6,046 nt of DNA from DALYJJ01 sp031969915 (GTDB taxonomy: Bacteria > Acidobacteriota > Terriglobia > Bryobacterales > Bryobacteraceae): positions 1-6,046 of the forward strand of contig DALYJJ010000239.1 of NCBI GenBank assembly GCA_031969915.1. The letters are read 5' to 3'. Shown here piece by piece: positions 1 through 4,864 of this stretch (positions are counted from its first letter, which is position 1; each line of letters starts with the position of its first letter). Under the pieces are notes generated by a model. That model saw only the letters and a program-made list of their open reading frames with translations. It was not told the DNA's origin and ran no database searches. The position numbers and the translations under genes are program-made.

Positions 1-3
1 TGA

Positions 4-48
4 ACCGGACAACTCACGTGCTAATCGGACCGGACAACTCACATGCTA
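4..48. repeat. Pair of 20-bp direct repeats, IS-end-like
   Basis: Two copies of a 20-bp unit starting ACCGGACAACTCAC lie at 4-23 and 29-48. They differ at one base only (G18 versus A43) and are separated by 5 bp (ATCGG). Closely spaced repeats of this style, with an ACCGGACA-like core, resemble the multiple terminal repeats of IS21-type insertion sequences. If so, an element lies to the left of the window and ends near position 43, where the reverse complement would begin TGTGAG. No transposase is visible, so the IS reading is an inference. A pair of regulator-binding sites upstream of the promoter at 72-100 is the main alternative. Confidence 0.5.
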
Positions 49-71
49 GCGACAAGCCTGATTCGCGCCGC

Positions 72-100
72 TTGGCTTGGGCGAACCTTCCGGTTAGAAT
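72..100 (+). promoter_or_regulatory. Putative sigma70-type promoter for the kinase-like/phosphatase operon
   Basis: TTGGCT (72-77) matches the -35 consensus at 4 of 6 bases. TAGAAT (95-100) matches the -10 consensus at 5 of 6. They are separated by exactly 17 bp. Transcription would start near 106-108, giving a short leader that still contains the ribosome binding site at 113-118. This placement supports 124 rather than 43 as the start of the first gene, because 43 lies upstream of the promoter. Recognised by eye. Confidence 0.55.
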
Positions 101-112
101 ACTGGGAATCCT

Positions 113-118
113 GGAGGA
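113..118 (+). promoter_or_regulatory. Ribosome binding site of the kinase-like gene
   Basis: GGAGGA is a near-perfect Shine-Dalgarno, 5 bases upstream of ATG 124. The upstream in-frame ATG at 43 has no comparable site, so this motif decides the start. Confidence 0.8.
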
Positions 119-123
119 TTTCG

Positions 124-966
124 ATGCGGACCGCCACACTTGTGACAGCCCTGTTCTGCGCCTCGGCACCCTGGCTCGCCGCGCAGGAAACGAAGCTAAC
201 CGCTGAACAGATCGAGAGGTTTCTGGCCGAAGGTAAGGTGGTCTCACAAAAGTCCCTCGGTGTCGGAGTCACGAACTCGGTGCGGGTGAAGCTGCAGCAT
301 GAAATGGCGACCCACGATGCGCATGTGCAGAGTATCGACGAGAGCAAAGCGACGTTCACGGGGAACCAGGGGACGGAGCTGGGCTTTCGCGACTGCTACA
401 AGTTCAACGTGGCGGCCTACAAGCTGGACGGGATGTTGGGGTTGAACATGACGCCGCCGTCGGTGGAGCGGAAGTGGGGCGGCAAGTCGAGCGCGTTCAC
501 CTGGTGGGTGCCGAACGCGATGATGGAAGCGGAGCGGATCAAGAAGGGGATCAAGCCGCCGGACCCAGATCTCTTCAACAAGCAGATGTACGTGGTTCGG
601 GTCTTCGACCAGTTGGTGTTCAACGTGGACCGCAACCTGCAGAACCTGCTGATCACCGAGGACTGGAGACTGTGGATGATCGACCACACGCGGTGCTTCC
701 GGCTGCGGAAGGATCTGAACGCGCCGAAGAACCTGGTGCGGTGCGAGCGGTCGCTGCTGGCGAAGCTGCGGACGCTGGACTTCGCGACGTTGAAGGCGGA
801 GTTGGGCACGCTGCTGCGCGAGAACGAGATCAAGGGGATGATCGAGCGGCGCGACAAGATCGTGGCCCTGTTTGACGCTAAGATCAAGGCGGAGGGCGAG
901 GAGACGGTGCTGTACGATTTACCGGCACGGGAGCGGGTGTGGGTGGTGCCCGCCCAGGCGCAATGA
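124..966 (+). CDS. Exported PI3/4-kinase/HipA/Fam20-like kinase-fold protein
   Basis: This 280-residue protein is probably a secreted or periplasmic member of the atypical kinase fold (PI3/4-kinase, HipA, Fam20 group). Residues 1-20 form a signal peptide (short basic start, hydrophobic core, likely cut at LAA/QE). Residues 95-115 (NVAAYKLDGMLGLNMTPPSV) match the AAY-LD-LLG-PP segment of bacterial PI3/4-kinase-like proteins. FNVDRNLQNLLI (166-177) looks like the catalytic loop, with D169 as putative catalytic Asp and N174 as putative metal ligand. MIDHTRCF (185-192) corresponds to the DFG-type metal-binding motif (D187). The expected ATP-contacting Lys seems replaced by Gln (Q69 in AHVQSID), and the usual Glu of the first helix appears to be Asn95, so activity is uncertain. 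The start at 124 is chosen for the GGAGGA site and the signal peptide. The stop overlaps the phosphatase start. I know similar proteins only as hypothetical proteins in Acidobacteria. The substrate is unknown. Confidence 0.7.
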   Translation: MRTATLVTALFCASAPWLAAQETKLTAEQIERFLAEGKVVSQKSLGVGVTNSVRVKLQHEMATHDAHVQSIDESKATFTGNQGTELGFRDCYKFNVAAYKLDGMLGLNMTPPSVERKWGGKSSAFTWWVPNAMMEAERIKKGIKPPDPDLFNKQMYVVRVFDQLVFNVDRNLQNLLITEDWRLWMIDHTRCFRLRKDLNAPKNLVRCERSLLAKLRTLDFATLKAELGTLLRENEIKGMIERRDKIVALFDAKIKAEGEETVLYDLPARERVWVVPAQAQ

Positions 967-980
967 TGGGCGCAATGATG
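957..980 (+). repeat. 12-bp perfect tandem duplication at the gene junction
   Basis: GGCGCAATGATG occurs twice in direct succession, at 957-968 and 969-980. The first copy contains the kinase-like gene's stop codon TGA (964-966). The duplication gives the phosphatase gene four in-frame ATG codons (963, 966, 975, 978) ahead of its signal peptide. Confidence 0.9.
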
Positions 981-2129
981 ACGGGGCGATTGCTTCGGCG
1001 GACCGCGATCGGGCTGCTTGCGGCGGCCCTCGCGGTCCACGGCGATTCGTACACGGGCGTTGAGCGGGTGGTGGCGGTGGGCGACGTCCACGGGCACCTG
1101 GCGGGGTTCACGGACGTGCTGCGGTCGGCGGGCCTGATCGACGCCAAGAACAAGTGGGCCGGGGGCAAGGCGCACCTGGTGCAGTTGGGCGACGTACCGG
1201 ACCGGGGTCCGGACACGCGGAAGATCCTCGACCTGCTGATGGACCTGGAGAAGCAGGCGAAGAAGGCGGGCGGCATGGTGCACCCGCTGATCGGGAACCA
1301 CGAGGCGATGAACGTCTACGGGGACTTGCGCTACGTGATTCCGGAGGAGTACGCGTCGTTCAAGAGCGGCAGTTCGGCCGAGTACCGCTCCCGGTTATGG
1401 GAGCAGCACCTGGAGGAACTGAAGGCCAAGGGGCAGGAGGCCAAGGCGACTCCGGAGTACAAGAAGAAGTGGGAAGCCGAGTATCCGTTGGGCTTCATCG
1501 AGCACCGGATGGCGTTCGGGCCGGACGGGAAGTACCATCGCTGGCTACGGACGCACAACGCGATCGTGCGGATCAACGACACGTTGTTCCTGCACGGCGG
1601 GCTGTCGCCGAAGTATGGATCGACGCCGCACCCGGAGTTGAACGACCGGGTGCGGAAGGAGATCATGGACGCGAAGATGATCGAGACGGGGATCCTCGCG
1701 GACCCGCTTGGGCCGCTGTGGTACCGGGGGCTGGCGCAAGCGCCGGAGCCGGAACTGGCGGACCACGTAGAGAAGCTGCTTTCGTTCTACAACGTGAAGC
1801 GGATCGTGCTGGGCCACACGCCGACGGCGGGGGCGATTCTGCCGCGGTTTAAGGGCAAGGTGATTCTGGCCGATGTGGGGCTGTCGACGTACTATGGGGC
1901 GCGGTCGGCGTGCCTGGTGATCGAGAACGGCACGGCGGTGGCGTTGCATCGCGGGAAGAAGTTGACGCTGCCGGAGGACGGGATGGCGGCGAGCCTGCTG
2001 GCGTATCTGAAAGAAGCGGCGGCGTTGGAGCCGGCGGGGGCGATGCTGGCCAACGTGGTGAAGAAGATGGAAAGCCAGCCGGGAGCGTTGGCGATCGACG
2101 CGGACGCGGACGCGGAGAAGAAGCGGTAG
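963..2129 (+). CDS. Exported Shelph-type PPP-family metallophosphatase
   Basis: This 388-residue calcineurin-like metallophosphoesterase is most like Shelphs (Shewanella-like PPP phosphatases), a family that removes phosphate from proteins, including phosphotyrosine in some members. It has the full metal-site signature: GDVHG (40-44), GDVPDRG (76-82), GNHE (111-114), LHGG with H211, and GHT (284-286). The VERVVAVGDVHGHL opening, QLGDVPDRGPDT and GNHEAMN-YGDLRYV are typical of Shelphs. A charged helical insert (about 128-175, rich in Lys and Glu) separates the two halves. Residues 7-27 (RLLRR then TAIGLLAAALAV) form a signal peptide, so it probably acts outside the cytoplasm. ATG 963 is chosen because it overlaps the upstream stop as ATGA, suggesting coupled translation. 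ATGs at 966, 975 and 978 are also possible and would change only the extreme N-terminus. No strong Shine-Dalgarno is seen. The C-terminus ends in an Asp-Ala repeat and EKKR. Protein dephosphorylation is inferred from family; the target is unknown. Confidence 0.88.
   Translation: MMGAMMTGRLLRRTAIGLLAAALAVHGDSYTGVERVVAVGDVHGHLAGFTDVLRSAGLIDAKNKWAGGKAHLVQLGDVPDRGPDTRKILDLLMDLEKQAKKAGGMVHPLIGNHEAMNVYGDLRYVIPEEYASFKSGSSAEYRSRLWEQHLEELKAKGQEAKATPEYKKKWEAEYPLGFIEHRMAFGPDGKYHRWLRTHNAIVRINDTLFLHGGLSPKYGSTPHPELNDRVRKEIMDAKMIETGILADPLGPLWYRGLAQAPEPELADHVEKLLSFYNVKRIVLGHTPTAGAILPRFKGKVILADVGLSTYYGARSACLVIENGTAVALHRGKKLTLPEDGMAASLLAYLKEAAALEPAGAMLANVVKKMESQPGALAIDADADAEKKR
2097..2114 (+). repeat. Hexamer repeat (GACGCG)x3 coding for Asp-Ala
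   Basis: Three in-frame copies of GACGCG encode DADADA (residues 379-384) near the C-terminus of the phosphatase, followed by EKKR and the stop. This is a simple-sequence tail beyond the catalytic domain and probably varies in length between strains. Confidence 0.8.
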
Positions 2130-3440
2130 TCATCGCAGCCCGCGGAGCGCCCGGGCGGCGGCGGCAAGGACGCGCGTCTCGACATCTTCAGTGAACCAGC
2201 CGGGCTGCAGGAAGTACATCATGCTGTCGCCCGCTTCGTAGCCGCCTTCGCGCTGCACGCGCTGAGACGGGATGTAGCCGGGGAGGTCGTTGGCGTAGGC
2301 GGCGACGACCAGATTAGGCCCGTGGCGGCGGCGCAGGATGAGCGCGTAGTCGACCACCACTTCGCCGGCGAGAGCGAGCCAGGTGACATTTCCCAGACGG
2401 AAGGCCTGCACGGGGTACGGAGTAAACGTGACGGCCTGGCCGGCGTCGAGGGCGGCGAGCATGGCGCGTCCACGACGGGCGGCGAAGATGTCGGTGCTGC
2501 CGGCTTCGGCGTGGTAGACCTCGCGGGTGTGGGCGGTGAAGGCGAGGGTGGTTTCTTCGTACGCGGTGGCGACGGCCGGGGCGAGGGGCCGCACGGGAGC
2601 GCGGGCGACGGCGGCGGCGAGGGCCTCACCGTGCTGTTGGGCGAGGGCCCGCGTGCCTCGGGGCATGGCGCGCTGATCGCCGGCGCAGAGGGTGGCAAAC
2701 AGGGCGGTGGCGCCGGGGAGGGCGCGTTCGAGGGCCTGCTGGGCGTAGCCGGCGTAGTCGCCACTGACCTCGTAGGTGTCGCCGGTGAGGACCGTATTGT
2801 GGCAGGCGTAGCCGAAGAGGACGGCGAGCGGGGCGCCGGCGGCGGTGCGGACGCGGAGGACGGGGACGCGGTGATCCACGGGTGCGGGAAAGGTTTCGCC
2901 GGGGCGGATGGCGGCGAGGTGCTCCGTGCGCCGGTTGATGGCGAAGGTGGCCTGGGTCCAACCGAAGTCGAGGGTGGCGGGCTGAAGGGCCGAGAGGGCC
3001 TGGGTGACGACCTGACTGAGCCTGGCGGTGAGCGCGGCGGTGTAGGCCGCGGCGGCGCGGTCGAACTCGGGGCCTTGGCCCACGGAGAGCGTGAGGCGAG
3101 GGGTGACGGGCGGGCCGGAGTGAGTGTGGGAGGCGAAGAAGACGATCTGGTCGCGACGGAGGTTGTGCTGCTGGGCGGCGTGGGCGGCGGCCTGGTCCGT
3201 CACCTGTTTGGTGAAGCCGAGGAGATCGGCGGTAACGATGACCAGCCTGGCGCCGCGTGCTTCGAGAGCGAGGGCCTTGGCATGGAGGGGCAGGCCGACA
3301 TCGGTGGCGGGCCGGGTGCGGGCGGCGAAGCCGGTGAGCCACACCGGGGTGGGCGGGGTGATGTCAACCTTGGCCGTGCCCGCGCGAAACTGAGCGGCGA
3401 GGGCGCCGGCGGCGAGCAGCAGCCCCAGGAGCGCCTTCAT
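2130..3440 (-). CDS. Exported neutral/alkaline ceramidase-like metallohydrolase (short form)
   Basis: This 436-residue protein belongs to the neutral/alkaline non-lysosomal ceramidase N-terminal domain family, zinc amidohydrolases that split N-acyl bonds. Residues 1-16 are a signal peptide (MKALLGLLLAAGALAA/Q), implying export. Family landmarks in order: GTAKVDITPP (21-30), ASHTHSGPP (103-111) with putative zinc ligands H105 and H107, YACHNTV (211-217) with H214, CAGDQ (252-256), LAGEVVVDY (357-365) with E360, and YANDLPGYIPS with Y389. True ceramidases carry GDxSP with a catalytic Ser. Here the same place reads GDQRAMP, so Ser is absent. The protein also ends after the catalytic domain, without the C-terminal Ig-like domain of longer enzymes. 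The substrate is therefore probably not ceramide. The start overlaps the lipoprotein stop by 4 bp (ATGA), with no clear Shine-Dalgarno, pointing to coupled translation as the last gene of the minus-strand operon. Confidence 0.85.
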   Translation of the reverse strand: MKALLGLLLAAGALAAQFRAGTAKVDITPPTPVWLTGFAARTRPATDVGLPLHAKALALEARGARLVIVTADLLGFTKQVTDQAAAHAAQQHNLRRDQIVFFASHTHSGPPVTPRLTLSVGQGPEFDRAAAAYTAALTARLSQVVTQALSALQPATLDFGWTQATFAINRRTEHLAAIRPGETFPAPVDHRVPVLRVRTAAGAPLAVLFGYACHNTVLTGDTYEVSGDYAGYAQQALERALPGATALFATLCAGDQRAMPRGTRALAQQHGEALAAAVARAPVRPLAPAVATAYEETTLAFTAHTREVYHAEAGSTDIFAARRGRAMLAALDAGQAVTFTPYPVQAFRLGNVTWLALAGEVVVDYALILRRRHGPNLVVAAYANDLPGYIPSQRVQREGGYEAGDSMMYFLQPGWFTEDVETRVLAAAARALRGLR

Positions 3441-4864
3441 CGCAGCCGGGGCGCCGGGATGGCGATCAAGTCGGCGCGCATGGCGCCGTTCTCGACGATT
3501 CGAGCGAGAGAGTAGACCGTGCCATCCTTGCCGACGGCGATGGAGTTGACGTATTCGGGGCGGGCGCCGTTGGCGTAGAAGACGGGGCCGTGGTCGCGGT
3601 ATTCGGCACGCATCAGATCGTAGGTGACGAGATGAAGGTTTTCGCGGCCCTTCGATTCGCCCTTGGCGGTGGAGTCCTTCCCTTTGACGCGGCGGCCGTT
3701 CTCGTAGAACTCGATGAGCTTGTACTCGCCGGCGCGGACGGCGCCGCCCGGCCGGCTGCCCTGATTGGCGTAGTGCNNNNNNNNNNTCTCGTAGAGGGGG
3801 CCGCCGGTGAGGTAGTGGATGGTGCGGCCGTCGGGGCCGAGGGCGAAGCCGAGGTAGCCGTAGCTGAACTGGTCGAACATGCCGGTGCGCTGCGAGGGAT
3901 GGGACGTGATACGGCCGGCGATCTCGACGGTTTCGGCGGTGGGATCGAACTTGAACAGGTAGCCGGAGTTGCCATGGACGCCGTAGATGGCGTTGGATGG
4001 CGCGTGCCAGAAGGTCTGGCGCCAGTTGTAGCCCATGTGTCCGGCCGAATGGGGATCGTACTGGCCGAAGTAGTCTTTGCGGAGGTTGTCGCCCGGCACG
4101 AGGGAGAGTGAATCGTCGTTGTAGCGGTAGCGGCGGATGTTGCCGGTGGAGTCGCTAAAGTAGGCGGCGCCGTCGCGGGGGTCGATGGCGATGGAACGGC
4201 AGATGGTCTGGTAGTCCGTGCCCTTGCCGTTCTCCCCGCCGCCGGCCACGCGGCCGAGGTTCTTCCATTCCCGGCGGGGGATGTCGTAGCGGAAGAAGTA
4301 GCCGGTAGGCCAGGTGAGGCCATAGATGCGCCGGCGGCGGGCATCCATGTTCATGGTGAGGATGCCTTCCTTTTCCGGCGCGACGCCGAAATCAGTGAAC
4401 TTCCGCGTCTTCATGTCGAATGCCAACAGGTGGCCGCCGGGGTAAGGCTGCATGCCCTCCGGCGGGACGCCCATCTTCTCCATGCCGTCGATGATGCTGT
4501 AGTAGCCGATGTGCGTGGCGAAGTAGAGCGCGCCATCGGCTTCGACGAAGTTGACGTGGCTCTTGCCCTGGACGATGGCGTTCCTGCCCTTCTCGCCGGC
4601 GACTTCGGTGAGGTCGCCGAGGAACTCGATCTTCTGGTTGACGGGGTTGAAGGAGTACATTCTGCCGCCCACGCGGGGCTTCTCAGCGCTGAGCACGTAG
4701 TAGATGCGGCCGTCGGAGGCGGCGCCCATCGCGTTGTAACTGTCGTGGGCTTCGGCGAAGCCGGAGTTGTAGGTCTGCGCGATGAGGCGTTTCGCGGAGC
4801 GGCCGGCCGGCGGCGTGGAGCAGGCCGCGGTGAGCAACAGCAGCGGGACGATGGCGAGCTTCAT
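3437..4864 (-). CDS. Seven-bladed beta-propeller lipoprotein (interrupted by an assembly gap)
   Basis: This is a protein of about 475 residues, with four residues (360-363) hidden by the N run. The N-terminus KLAIVPLLLLTAAC-S is a lipoprotein signal with C15 as the lipidated Cys, so it should be membrane-anchored outside the cytoplasm. The rest consists of divergent repeats of the form IY-x(6-9)-G-x-L-x-x-FD-x(8-10)-LG. I see about seven: 51-85, 111-162, 179-206, 232-256, 291-319, 347-428 and 449-470, which fits a seven-bladed beta-propeller of SMP-30/YVTN/kelch style. I see no catalytic signature that names an enzyme, and I do not recognise the exact family. It could bind a ligand, act as a lyase or lactonase, or serve as a scaffold. 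The start has GGAG 7 bases upstream (4872-4875). It overlaps the oxidoreductase stop by 4 bp and the ceramidase-like start by 4 bp, so it is the middle gene of a coupled three-gene operon. Confidence 0.8.
   Translation of the reverse strand: MKLAIVPLLLLTAACSTPPAGRSAKRLIAQTYNSGFAEAHDSYNAMGAASDGRIYYVLSAEKPRVGGRMYSFNPVNQKIEFLGDLTEVAGEKGRNAIVQGKSHVNFVEADGALYFATHIGYYSIIDGMEKMGVPPEGMQPYPGGHLLAFDMKTRKFTDFGVAPEKEGILTMNMDARRRRIYGLTWPTGYFFRYDIPRREWKNLGRVAGGGENGKGTDYQTICRSIAIDPRDGAAYFSDSTGNIRRYRYNDDSLSLVPGDNLRKDYFGQYDPHSAGHMGYNWRQTFWHAPSNAIYGVHGNSGYLFKFDPTAETVEIAGRITSHPSQRTGMFDQFSYGYLGFALGPDGRTIHYLTGGPLYEXXXXHYANQGSRPGGAVRAGEYKLIEFYENGRRVKGKDSTAKGESKGRENLHLVTYDLMRAEYRDHGPVFYANGARPEYVNSIAVGKDGTVYSLARIVENGAMRADLIAIPAPRLR
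3777..3786. other. Assembly gap (10 N)
   Basis: Ten unknown bases lie inside the propeller lipoprotein gene. The reading frame and protein character continue on both sides, so the gene is probably intact. The run is likely a fixed-size placeholder, so the true length is unknown; frame continuity requires it to be one more than a multiple of three. Confidence 0.97.

Noticed and set aside
4..48. CRISPR-type repeat array
   Set aside because: Only two units with a 5-bp spacer, far too short for a CRISPR spacer.
43..123. Upstream in-frame ATG at 43 for the kinase-like gene
   Set aside because: It lies inside the second direct repeat, has no ribosome binding site, precedes the predicted promoter and would put 27 non-signal-like residues before a good signal peptide.
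939..962. GTG at 939 as the phosphatase start
   Set aside because: No Shine-Dalgarno is visible and it would add Gly/Pro-rich residues before the signal peptide; ATG 963 with the ATGA overlap fits better.
417..1301. Long minus-strand open frame across the kinase-like/phosphatase junction
   Set aside because: It is Arg/Ser/Pro/His-rich without motifs and lies opposite two well-supported genes.
2097..2114. Asp-Ala tail of the phosphatase as a calcium-binding motif
   Set aside because: The DADADA stretch does not follow an EF-hand or dockerin pattern and is explained by hexamer repeat slippage.
2138..2156. GCCCG/CGGGC hairpin near the convergent stops as a terminator
   Set aside because: Only a 5-bp stem with a 9-base loop, no T-run on either side, and it is inside coding sequence.
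2322..3515. Long plus-strand open frame opposite the ceramidase-like gene
   Set aside because: Its translation is Gly/Glu/Ala low-complexity sequence with no recognisable domain, while the minus-strand frame carries clear family motifs. Open antisense frames are expected at this GC content.
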